Positions 30,991-37,073 of a stretch of DNA of 37,357 bases are shown here, piece after piece. How positions within the stretch are numbered: the stretch's first letter is position 1; each line of letters starts with the position of its first letter. The notes below the pieces were generated by a model. That model did not search any database. It was given only the letters and a program-made list of their open reading frames with translations, and was not told where the DNA came from. Source of the stretch: a virus. The stretch is from positions 1 to 37,357 of the IMG/VR virus record IMGVR_UViG_3300043313_001066, one strand, 5' to 3'. A program made the position numbers and the translations under genes.

Positions 30991-31010
30991 CCAGCGGTCT
31001 TTACCGCTGG
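30991..31010 (+). other. Perfect hairpin between small genes
   Basis: CCAGCGGT-CTTT-ACCGCTGG, 8-bp perfect stem, 10 bases after the stop of the previous gene. No T-run, so more likely an mRNA-stabilising or processing hairpin than a terminator. Confidence 0.5.
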
Positions 31011-31037
31011 CAATGAGCGTATGAGAAAGGGGAAAAA

Positions 31038-31112
31038 ATGGATCAACATGAACATGACTTCAACGAATATGGAGTCTGTGAAGCCTGCGGCTGGGACGTA
31101 ATACGATCATGA
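31038..31112 (+). CDS. 24-residue zinc-knuckle peptide
   Basis: MDQHEHDFNEYGVCEACGWD then VIRS. The HEHDF...C..CG pattern is that of small phage zinc ribbons. GAAAGGGG stands before the ATG and the stop overlaps the next start (ATGA). Confidence 0.5.
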   Translation: MDQHEHDFNEYGVCEACGWDVIRS

Positions 31113-31297
31113 CCCGCTGCACCCACAACGATGAGGATGAGGTCTGTGAATACTGCGGCCTCACCCTCGAACAAATCATACGCGAACGCTACGAAAGGAG
31201 GACACATGTCACAAGTAATCAGATACAGCACGCTACACGCGCCAGAGCCAGTCGTACTGAAGCCGGGCCCAGGACGCAAATACTCGGTAGTAGTTGA
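31109..31297 (+). CDS. Small protein with N-terminal zinc knuckle
   Basis: 62 residues. CTHNDEDEVCEYCGLTLEQI parallels the preceding peptide (H...C..CG), so the two may have arisen by duplication. After residue 30 the composition is less protein-like, and the tail overlaps the next gene by 92 bases in another frame. Confidence 0.45.
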   Translation: MTRCTHNDEDEVCEYCGLTLEQIIRERYERRTHVTSNQIQHATRARASRTEAGPRTQILGSS

Positions 31298-31454
31298 TGA
31301 GCGAAGCACCCCTGAACGGCTCACAGGCTGGCTCAGGCGGTCTTCTGGAAAAACCTACCGGATTGGCCGGAAAGTACGGCGGCCACTTTTTGAGCCGCTG
31401 GACGTGTTCTGGGGACTGGTGATAGCCGCTTTCATCATCTGCGTGTGGGGATAG
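31206..31454 (+). CDS. Small protein with C-terminal membrane helix
   Basis: 82 residues from the ATG at 31206 with AAAGGAGGAC upstream. LHAPEPVVLKPGPGRKYSVV, ERLTGWLRRSSGKTYRIGRK and the hydrophobic end FWGLVIAAFIICVWG. Followed by a strong terminator. Unknown function. Confidence 0.6.
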   Translation: MSQVIRYSTLHAPEPVVLKPGPGRKYSVVVDERSTPERLTGWLRRSSGKTYRIGRKVRRPLFEPLDVFWGLVIAAFIICVWG

Positions 31455-31463
31455 AACCGCACA

Positions 31464-31493
31464 ACGCCACTGACTTGCATCAGTGGCGTTTTT
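31464..31493 (+). terminator. Strong intrinsic terminator
   Basis: ACGCCACTGA ... TCAGTGGCGT, 10-bp perfect stem, followed by TTTTG. Ends the plus-strand small-gene operon and faces the HNH gene end. Confidence 0.85.
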
Positions 31494-31513
31494 GTTTGCC
31501 CGTATCAGATCCG

Positions 31514-31927
31514 TCAACCCTTGGTAAGGTCAACATACTGTGAAGCGAGATCTATTTTGCGCAAATGGTGTCGTTTCGGTCTAAAGCTGCTTGTTTTCAC
31601 CATTCTGTACAGCCGTACGCCCTCTTTGACTTCATGCAATAGTTGCCGACGATAAGCGACCTCCTGCTTGCCTAAAATCACTTGAGCACCCTTAGACATG
31701 TTGCAACGCGCATGAGTCAGTGAAAGATTCTTAGCGTTGTTCGTTCCACCTTCAAACACCGGCAGAATGTGGTCTATGTGCACGGCCAGGCCTAGTGGCA
31801 GCAAACAGATAAAACAAAGATTGGATTGCTTACGCCGTAGGATCTCAACCCATTCGCGACCAGCTTCTGTAAACCGCCACGCGGCATAGGCTTTACGTCG
31901 TCCACTCCTGAAATTTTTATCAATCAT
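31514..31927 (-). CDS. HNH endonuclease
   Basis: 137 residues from the ATG at 31927 (AAGGGGG precedes it; the start at 31960 has none). CFICLLPLGLAVHIDHILPV then FEGGTNNAKNLSLTHARCN: two CxxC-type cysteine positions (C..C and H..C), the catalytic HIDHI and the N..L.H..CN end are all present. It could be a free-standing homing enzyme or a helper for DNA packaging; HNH proteins often lie beside terminase genes, but here the distance is about 10 kb. Convergent with the plus-strand operon across a terminator. Confidence 0.85.
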   Translation of the reverse strand: MIDKNFRSGRRKAYAAWRFTEAGREWVEILRRKQSNLCFICLLPLGLAVHIDHILPVFEGGTNNAKNLSLTHARCNMSKGAQVILGKQEVAYRRQLLHEVKEGVRLYRMVKTSSFRPKRHHLRKIDLASQYVDLTKG

Positions 31928-31997
31928 TAGCCCCCTTACCCCATATTGCGCTCCGCGCAAGGGTGTTTACGTTTTCCTTCCCTCCCTCTCTCCCTCT

Positions 31998-32051
31998 GGT
32001 GATTGAATCCTAGTCCGAGGAAACCTCTGGGTCCTAGTTCAATTTATCACC
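31998..32051. other. Long imperfect hairpin
   Basis: GGTGATTGAA pairs with TTCAATTTATCACC (a TTT bulge), and CCGAGG-AAA-CCTCTGG forms an inner stem. 54 bases in total. It has tRNA-like ends but no tRNA arms. Untranslated RNA or terminator-like structure. Confidence 0.45.
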
Positions 32052-32068
32052 GTCGGTCGGTCGGTCGG
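32052..32068. repeat. Four GTCG units in tandem
   Basis: GTCGGTCGGTCGGTCGG, a tetranucleotide repeat directly after the long hairpin. Confidence 0.8.
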
Positions 32069-32142
32069 CGCTGTCCTGGGTTTCTTTTGAGTAGCTATCC
32101 CGTACGCAGCACTACGTATCCCGCTACTGACTGATTTGCGTG

Positions 32143-32170
32143 TTGACAAATAGAGACCGTTCCCTATACT
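32143..32170 (+). promoter_or_regulatory. Strong plus-strand promoter
   Basis: TTGACA (32143-32148), 16 bases, TATACT (32165-32170), the closest match to the bacterial consensus in the window. No gene starts for 300 bases, so it drives an untranslated RNA or leader. Confidence 0.65.
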
Positions 32171-32176
32171 TAAATA

Positions 32177-32233
32177 CAGGTAAAGGCAGCCCCTCTTAGG
32201 AGGGGTTTTCTATTTGCAGGTAAAGGCAAATAG
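32177..32233 (+). ncRNA. Leader with terminator and repeated AGGTAAAG hairpin
   Basis: CAGGTAAAGGCA occurs at 32177-32188 and again at 32217-32228. Between them CCCCTC-TTAG-GAGGGG-TTTTC (32190-32210) is a terminator. The second copy is held in the loop of a perfect 8-bp stem, CTATTTGC ... GCAAATAG (32210-32233). The likely product is a short RNA of about 35 bases with some read-through. Attenuator or small RNA; mechanism unknown. Confidence 0.45.
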
Positions 32234-32273
32234 TCCTCAATATTGAACCATGGCCGCTTCGCTTTTGCAAGTG

Positions 32274-32279
32274 TATAAT
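32274..32279 (+). promoter_or_regulatory. -10 box of the small RNA
   Basis: TATAAT preceded directly by GTG; no -35 box at 17 bases. Starts the RNA at about 32286. Confidence 0.45.
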
Positions 32280-32285
32280 GACTTT

Positions 32286-32380
32286 GACTCCCGGCCCGTA
32301 GTTTTCAGGCTGCAACGCGGGGAGTCATTATTGTGAGGTTGAGCGAGAGCGTCTTACCATTTTGGTGGTAGGGCGTTTTT
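32286..32380 (+). ncRNA. Structured small RNA ending in a terminator
   Basis: From the TATAAT at 32274 the RNA would hold a stem TGACTCCC/GGGAGTCA (32285-32292 with 32320-32327), a single-stranded GTGAGGTTGAG box (32333-32343) and a final stem CGTCTTACC/GGTAGGGCG followed by TTTTT (to 32380). The last 48 bases recur at 33223-33270 with compensating base changes in the stem. No open frame inside. Confidence 0.5.
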
Positions 32381-32433
32381 GTATACATCATCGGCTGCCT
32401 AGGTACGACGTCGTAAGCTACAAGTCATAAAGA

Positions 32434-32463
32434 TTGTCGTAAGTATGTTCCGGACGCTAATCT
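32434..32463 (+). promoter_or_regulatory. Leaderless-type promoter of the 32470 cargo gene
   Basis: TTGTCG (32434-32439), 18 bases, TAATCT (32458-32463), then 6 bases to the GTG. Same geometry as at 24957. Confidence 0.65.
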
Positions 32464-32469
32464 TCACCT

Positions 32470-33195
32470 GTGAGCCAGCCGAACGAAAGTGCGCAGAACC
32501 CCGGACCGATTCGACGGTTGCTGGAGGGCATCATCACAAACGTGGTGTCTGCTGCGCTCCTGTGGCTCGCCGCGAAAGCGACGGGTCTCGTCGAAGGCTA
32601 TCCACAAATTACATGGATTGCAATCGGTGTCACATTCGGCGCTATTGTCACTGTGCTCGCACGGTATCTCATGCATCACGAACGTCTCTTATGGCGCGTC
32701 CGTGAGTTTGTAAATTTCATCAACCTTTCCACGCCTGCAGGTTGTGTCCTGGCACTAATAGGCGGGGCAAGTTTACGGCGCACTGACACTGAGTACCGAA
32801 TGATCCATGCATCAGGGTATCGACTAAAGTACCCAATAAGGATGGTTTTCACTATCGGCAATGTTGTTATCTCTCCGTTCGACACGGCAGGCCTACCGGG
32901 AAATCTATTAGCACATGAGCGGCGTCACGCAACGCAATATGCGTGGTGCCTCGGTCTACTTGCAGTAATTCCTTACGCGTTGGCTTGCACTTGGTCGTGG
33001 ATGCGAACTGGTAGAACCGACGTGAAGAATATATTTGAGACTCGTGCCGGATTTGACCCAAAGAACTATGAATATAGGGACGACCCCGTAAAAAGACCTC
33101 CACAATGGGTCTGGCTATTGATTGGTCTTGCTTTGTGCAGCATATTGGGAGCAATTGGTTGGTTGGCTTACCAACTTATCAAAACATACATTTGA
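32470..33195 (+). CDS. Membrane protein with HExxH motif, putative metalloprotease cargo
   Basis: 241 residues from GTG, without a ribosome site. N-terminal helices at about 21-37 (IITNVVSAALLWLAAKATG) and 48-64 (TWIAIGVTFGAIVTVLARY), a soluble part (RMIHASGYRLKYPIRMVFTI), the motif LLAHERRHATQYAW (H149, E150, H153), another hydrophobic region (LGLLAVIPYALACTW), then NIFETRAGFDPKNYEY, and a last helix (WLLIGLALCSILGAIGWLAY). The HExxH followed by an (F)E..AG segment suggests a zinc site with a distant glutamate. Related membrane proteins in actinobacteria are of unknown role. Bracketed by two homologous RNA/terminator elements. Confidence 0.65.
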   Translation: MSQPNESAQNPGPIRRLLEGIITNVVSAALLWLAAKATGLVEGYPQITWIAIGVTFGAIVTVLARYLMHHERLLWRVREFVNFINLSTPAGCVLALIGGASLRRTDTEYRMIHASGYRLKYPIRMVFTIGNVVISPFDTAGLPGNLLAHERRHATQYAWCLGLLAVIPYALACTWSWMRTGRTDVKNIFETRAGFDPKNYEYRDDPVKRPPQWVWLLIGLALCSILGAIGWLAYQLIKTYI

Positions 33196-33222
33196 ATACC
33201 TACTCGCGCCCGCTTTCATTCC

Positions 33223-33270
33223 GTGAGGTTGAGTGAGGACGCCTGATTATTTCGGCAATCGGGCGTTTTT
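33223..33270 (+). terminator. Second copy of the structured terminator element
   Basis: Exactly 48 bases, like 32333-32380. Shares GTGAGGTTGAG and the end GGGCGTTTTT; the stem is CGCCTGATT/AATCGGGCG. Ends the mRNA of the cargo gene. Confidence 0.75.
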
Positions 33271-33317
33271 GTTGAACTGACCATGCTTGGTAGGGTCACG
33301 AGCGCAAATCACCAATA

Positions 33318-33335
33318 TATACAAACTTTGGTATA
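33318..33335. promoter_or_regulatory. Imperfect palindrome in an AT-rich region
   Basis: TATACAAACTTTGGTATA within a run of TATA-like sequence. Could hold a -10 box and an operator. A terminator follows 15 bases later, so a very short RNA may be made. Confidence 0.35.
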
Positions 33336-33349
33336 TTTATATCGCAGCA

Positions 33350-33378
33350 CCCGCCTTGGTGACGACCTTGGCGGGTTT
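33350..33378 (+). terminator. Intrinsic terminator near the end of the 33382 gene
   Basis: CCCGCC ... GGCGGG followed by TTTCTTC on the plus strand; the stem may also work in the other direction for the minus-strand gene, whose stop is 4 bases away. Confidence 0.55.
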
Positions 33379-33381
33379 CTT

Positions 33382-34500
33382 CTATGTTAACCGCCGCGGA
33401 ACCTTGCCGCTCTCGGTGAGAACATACGATCTGGTTAGATAAGTCATGTCTGCGCCGTCAAATTCCCTGCGTGGGTAGCGCATAGCACGGGATGCGATAG
33501 CTATCGATATGGCTGCGCCGATGCCGTCGAACACCCATTTGATTGCAGGTAAACCACCAGTGAAAGCTGTTGTGGCAATACCAGTTGCAATGGTGATGCC
33601 GGCTGCACCCAGCTGGATCTTACGAGATCGCGCAGCCCTATGTACCTGTCCAAGGGCTCGTTCAATTTTCGCTCGATGGTCCATGATCTTGCGCGTAGGT
33701 GCGTCCGATTCCAATGCGTCTCTTAGCATTTCGTTTACCGCAATACGGAATGCGAAAAGATCATCTCGATAAGACTCTCGAAACGCGATAATGGTTGAGA
33801 GTGGGACTGTCGGACGAGGTACAGGCAGCAGTCCATCGAGCAATACCTGGTAGCAGTGTGAGCGCTCATCCTCGCGGAAGTATTCTTCGTAAAAACGATA
33901 TAGTCCAGAATCCGAGTCCCAATACGAGTCACCAGGAACCTCGAAAGACCCGCCCATGGGTTCAGTAATGAATTTGAAGTATTCAACAGAATCAGTGCTA
34001 GCCGTTATTGCCAGTCTGTCGCGTGGGAAGGCGTACCCAGGCAGCCTTATTGCATGTGTGGCAATCACCGATTGGATAGCATAGAGTGCATAAGTCGGCA
34101 TCTCTAAATATTTGCCCTTGACGGTGGCTAAGCCACTGGAAACGATTCGCTTCTGAAATCTTTCCGCTAGCTTGCTGCCAATTAATTCACTTGTTTCGAC
34201 TTTGCTCAGATCCTCATGACCCGCTTTAGCCTCCACCAGAGCGTTTATTGCTCGGAATAGGTCATACGTGAAGTGCCGTTCGTCTCCCATGAATTGACTA
34301 GTGACTGGGATCCAATGTCCCTCCTTTTCCAGCCACTGCAAAGCATTTGCGTTGTCGTCGTTGGCGGTCAATGCCGGAAGATCGGCCCCCCCTTCGTAAC
34401 CTATTGGGACAATGGTTGAAATCGAATCAAAGAACAATAGCGATTGCTTCATCCATGCAAGCGGCGGAACAATGTACGGGTAGTACAGCGCGACTTCCAT
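33382..34500 (-). CDS. DUF6236-like cargo protein
   Basis: 372 residues. The start VALYYPYIVPPLAWMKQSLL then FFDSISTIVPIGYEGG strongly recalls the DUF6236 family of actinobacteria, whose function I do not know. A helical middle (DYDLFRAINALVE-type, residues about 80-130), FREDERSHCYQVLLDGLLPV, a region RESYRDDLFAFRIAVNEMLR, and near the C-terminus two hydrophobic stretches (QLGAAGITIATGIATTAFTG, WVFDGIGAAISIAIAS). AAGGAG lies 11 bases before the ATG. Divergent from lsr2. Likely lysogen-expressed cargo; defence is possible but unproven. Confidence 0.65.
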   Translation of the reverse strand: MEVALYYPYIVPPLAWMKQSLLFFDSISTIVPIGYEGGADLPALTANDDNANALQWLEKEGHWIPVTSQFMGDERHFTYDLFRAINALVEAKAGHEDLSKVETSELIGSKLAERFQKRIVSSGLATVKGKYLEMPTYALYAIQSVIATHAIRLPGYAFPRDRLAITASTDSVEYFKFITEPMGGSFEVPGDSYWDSDSGLYRFYEEYFREDERSHCYQVLLDGLLPVPRPTVPLSTIIAFRESYRDDLFAFRIAVNEMLRDALESDAPTRKIMDHRAKIERALGQVHRAARSRKIQLGAAGITIATGIATTAFTGGLPAIKWVFDGIGAAISIAIASRAMRYPRREFDGADMTYLTRSYVLTESGKVPRRLT

Positions 34501-34589
34501 ACCGCTCAGCGCTCCTTAAAGGCCCGGAATCTCGTAAAGACTCCGCAACAACCACACCAATCACTAAAGTTTATGTTACGCTCAACGGT

Positions 34590-34619
34590 TAGAATCCGAC
34601 TAGTGGAAGGGTAGGATCC
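34590..34619 (+). promoter_or_regulatory. lsr2 promoter with GGGTAGG leader
   Basis: TAGAAT (34590-34595), 13 bases, GGGTAGG (34609-34615), then ATCC and the GTG start. Plus-strand member of the TATAAT / GGGTAGG class. Here the element is also a plausible ribosome site. Confidence 0.5.
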
Positions 34620-34967
34620 GTGGCCACCAAGCAAGTCGTCGTTGACGACCTGGACGGCACCGAAGGGGCGCAAACTATCAGGTTTGCCCTGTTCGACCGG
34701 GATTACGAAATTGATCTGACTGATCAGCACGCGAGCGAGCTAGAGAATGCGCTAGCGCCGTATACAGGCGCGGCCCGCGTCGTCCGGCACGAGGCTGGGC
34801 TTACTCGGGCTGGCACGCGCAGAAGGCGCAGGTCGACAGGTGGTGACGGCAGCGGGCCAGCACCCTCCGAAGTCCGGGCCTGGGCCGAGGCGCACGGCAT
34901 CAACGTCCCGAAGCGGGGGAGGATCCCGGCAGACGTTACGGCCAAGTTCATGGAGGCGCAGCGCTGA
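34620..34967 (+). CDS. lsr2: Lsr2 nucleoid protein, phage-borne
   Basis: 115 residues from GTG. The N-terminal dimer domain (VVVDDLDGTEGAQTIRFALF, YEIDLTDQHASELENALAPY) is followed by a basic linker (RAGTRRRRRSTGG) and the DNA-binding C-terminus (SEVRAWAEAHGINVPKRGRI then PADVTAKFMEA) with the RGR minor-groove hook. Known: Lsr2 is the actinobacterial H-NS-like protein that coats AT-rich and foreign DNA; phage copies occur in actinobacteriophages. Inferred role: silencing host or prophage genes, or countering host Lsr2. It is monocistronic, with its own promoter and strong terminator. This gene is the best single indication of the host phylum. Confidence 0.9.
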   Translation: MATKQVVVDDLDGTEGAQTIRFALFDRDYEIDLTDQHASELENALAPYTGAARVVRHEAGLTRAGTRRRRRSTGGDGSGPAPSEVRAWAEAHGINVPKRGRIPADVTAKFMEAQR

Positions 34968-34983
34968 TCGGGACTTCCTGCAC

Positions 34984-35014
34984 AAAAAGCGGCCCCTAAC
35001 TTGGGCCGCTTTTT
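34984..35014 (+). terminator. Terminator of lsr2
   Basis: AAAAAGCGGCCC ... GGGCCGCTTTTT, a 12-bp perfect stem with a short loop; suited to both strands, so it also separates lsr2 from the minus-strand gene at 35040. Confidence 0.85.
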
Positions 35015-35039
35015 GTTATAACTAGAACGGTAATGACGA

Positions 35040-35477
35040 TTATTTTGGAGTGTAGCCAGCCCAAGTGGCCACAATTGCACGAACTGACGGACTGGCTAAT
35101 TGATAGATGATTACTGGCAGTACTCCGGTAAAGACGAGAATAACCCATTGGACAAGAGCCTTACGGCGGCCCTCAGCCATCTTTTGAATAAACCTTATCT
35201 GGACTATGACGCCAATGACAATAAAAACCAAGAAGCCAACAGCCAAGATAAGACCGTAGGCGACGAAATATCGTATAGCGGGTGTGTAGCCAACTCCAGC
35301 AAATATTGCTACGAGGGCGATTATGCCTGCTGCAATGAGGGTGCCAATAGTCTGCGTTGCAACGCTCTCCCAGAAAGCGCCGTTCTCCAACCATCGGATC
35401 CACCAAGGGACGCCATCGTCGTCATCCTGCACGACATCGTGGTTGTTATTTTCCTGAGGCTCTTCCTGCTGCTGCAC
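35040..35477 (-). CDS. Membrane cargo protein near the integrase
   Basis: 145 residues from GTG at 35477; CACAAT stands 6 bases before it. An acidic start (QQQEEPQENNNHDVVQDDDD) then PWWIRWLENGAFWESVATQ and hydrophobic helices at about 42-62 (TIGTLIAAGIIALVAIFAGV), 70-93 (RYFVAYGLILAVGFLVFIVI) and 108-127 (ALVQWVILVFTGVLPVIIYQ). Probably a lysogen-expressed membrane protein, such as an exclusion factor; family unknown. Confidence 0.6.
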   Translation of the reverse strand: MQQQEEPQENNNHDVVQDDDDGVPWWIRWLENGAFWESVATQTIGTLIAAGIIALVAIFAGVGYTPAIRYFVAYGLILAVGFLVFIVIGVIVQIRFIQKMAEGRRKALVQWVILVFTGVLPVIIYQLASPSVRAIVATWAGYTPK

Positions 35478-35511
35478 GCTGCCATTGTGGTATCCAACGG
35501 CCTGAGCGTGG

Positions 35512-35634
35512 TCAGGCGCGCCACCAGATCTCAGTTTTCGTCGGGTCGAAGCGATACTGGTGACCTACCAGGGCTTTCTGACCGCAGGCAATTGCAGATA
35601 GCTGCTGAGGCAAACGGAGGCACAGCTCGATCAG
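35512..35634 (-). other. In-frame continuation after the integrase stop
   Basis: After the TAG of the integrase the same frame stays open for 40 codons: LIELCLRLPQQLSAIACGQK then ALVGHQYRFDPTKTEIWWRA. The last part repeats the RFxPxxxEIxW pattern of the integrase end (RFSPEYLEINWVV). No start codon of the usual type. Either read-through, a remnant of another recombinase, or a small gene with an unusual start. Confidence 0.3.
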
Positions 35635-37071
35635 CTAGACCACCCAGTTGATCTCTAAGTATTCCGGCGAGAACCGCATCCGCTTGCGGTTGATTTCAAC
35701 GACCGGACACGTACTCGGGGCTGGATTTACGATGATCTGCTTAATGACCAACGAGAGCACCGCCCGCCGCCAGTCATCACTGGGCGACGACTCCCACGCA
35801 TCACGCACGGACTGACCCACTGGAATTAGGCCGCTGGCCGTTTTGGAGGCGCTGTAACGGGCCAGCAGATTTTCAATGCGTCCTAGCTCGGCCTTGGCCG
35901 TTTGTGACGCCCTGGCGTACTCAGCGCGCGTTAGCAGGCCGGTTGCATAGTCATCTACCAGTTCATTCAGCCGGAGGCGTTGTGCCTGCCTATCGGCTAG
36001 CAGGGGAGTAATAGCCGTATTGTCCTGGCCGTCATGCAAGAGCTTGCCCAGGTCCGGGCTGTCCAGGCGGTAGAGCACGCATTCCGTAACCCACCAGTCA
36101 ACGGCGTCAGCGTTGCGCCTGATCTTGCCGCAGCCTGCCTTGCGCACCGCGTCGCCTATTGACCGGCAGACGTACACCCGGCGCATTGGTCCGCCCGGAT
36201 GGTCCTGCCGACTCATGCCGGTCAAGTGCTGGCCACAGATCCCACAAACCAGCAAGCCGGTAAGCAAGTACTTCCGGCCATGCGGCCTATCGCCTGACTT
36301 CTCGCGCCGGAGCTTGATAGTCAGCTGCAGGCGCTGCCATGTTTCCTCATCGAAGATCGGCGGCCATATGGCTTTGTACTCCGCGCCTTGGTAGGTGCGG
36401 ATGCCGATGTAGCGGGGATGCTGGAGGACTTTGTTGACGGAGACAGGGAACCATTTCTTACCCATCGTGGTGGTATGCCCGTTCTCGTTCAGCCAGTAAA
36501 CGACTTCACGGAAACCGTGGCCTGCCATAACCCGCCGCGCCATCTCGCGCAAGATTGCGGCTTCCGTCTCGTTAATCGTCACGCGGTCCGCGCAGTAGCC
36601 GTAAGGCCGGCGGGGGCCGTGCGGCTTGCCCTGGGCAGCTGCTTGAGCGTTAGCGGCCTTGTGGCGTTCGCTCTTAAGCTCTGCCTCATTGCGGGCTACT
36701 GATGCCAGGATGCGGCCTGTGAGACGCCCTTGGCTGGTCGATAGGTCCAGCTCGCCTTGGCACGTCACGATCTGCACGCCGGTACGTTCTGACAGTTCGA
36801 TAAGCGCTTCAAGATCGGTCAGGCGGCGGAGCAGTCGATCAACACGCAAGCAGATCACCACATCTATGGCGCGGTGCTCAATGAGCTGTAACAACCGCTG
36901 GTATTCAGGACGCTCGCCAGTCGTAGCACTGCGGTTGTTGTCTACCGCCTCATGTACGACTGGGTAGTCGCGTTGCTGGCAGAGACGCAGGCAGTCAGCC
37001 CGCTGCCGATCGATGCCAAGCTCATCGCCGTCACGGTCCTGGCTCTGCCGCAGGTACAGCGCCGCGCGCAT
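35635..37071 (-). CDS. int: Large serine recombinase (phage integrase)
   Basis: 478 residues. Catalytic domain about 1-150 with the nucleophile in LYLRQSQDRDGDELGIDRQR (S10), ERPEYQRLLQLIEHRAIDVV, LRVDRLLRRLTDLEALIELS and ASVARNEAELKSERHKAANA. Recombinase domain about 155-260 (GFREVVYWLNENGHTTTMGK, LQHPRYIGIRTYQGAEYKAI). Zinc ribbon about 270-335 (GLLVCGICGQHLTGMSR, RVYVCRS, GCGKIRR). Then a helical coiled-coil-bearing part (LVDDYATGLLTRAEYARASQ) and the family end. Such enzymes join attP and attB and need a small directionality factor to excise. The start overlaps no other gene but lies 2 bases from the small gene upstream. Confidence 0.92.
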   Translation of the reverse strand: MRAALYLRQSQDRDGDELGIDRQRADCLRLCQQRDYPVVHEAVDNNRSATTGERPEYQRLLQLIEHRAIDVVICLRVDRLLRRLTDLEALIELSERTGVQIVTCQGELDLSTSQGRLTGRILASVARNEAELKSERHKAANAQAAAQGKPHGPRRPYGYCADRVTINETEAAILREMARRVMAGHGFREVVYWLNENGHTTTMGKKWFPVSVNKVLQHPRYIGIRTYQGAEYKAIWPPIFDEETWQRLQLTIKLRREKSGDRPHGRKYLLTGLLVCGICGQHLTGMSRQDHPGGPMRRVYVCRSIGDAVRKAGCGKIRRNADAVDWWVTECVLYRLDSPDLGKLLHDGQDNTAITPLLADRQAQRLRLNELVDDYATGLLTRAEYARASQTAKAELGRIENLLARYSASKTASGLIPVGQSVRDAWESSPSDDWRRAVLSLVIKQIIVNPAPSTCPVVEINRKRMRFSPEYLEINWVV

Positions 37072-37073
37072 GA

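Noticed and set aside
31998-32051. Possible tRNA (GGTGAT ... ATCACC ends, TTCAA motif)
   Set aside because: Only 54 bases long, no D-arm or anticodon arm, and the stems do not fold as a cloverleaf.
36383-36393. GGTAGGTGC on the plus strand near 36.39 kb
   Set aside because: Lies inside the integrase gene on the opposite strand without a TATAAT box upstream; taken as chance.
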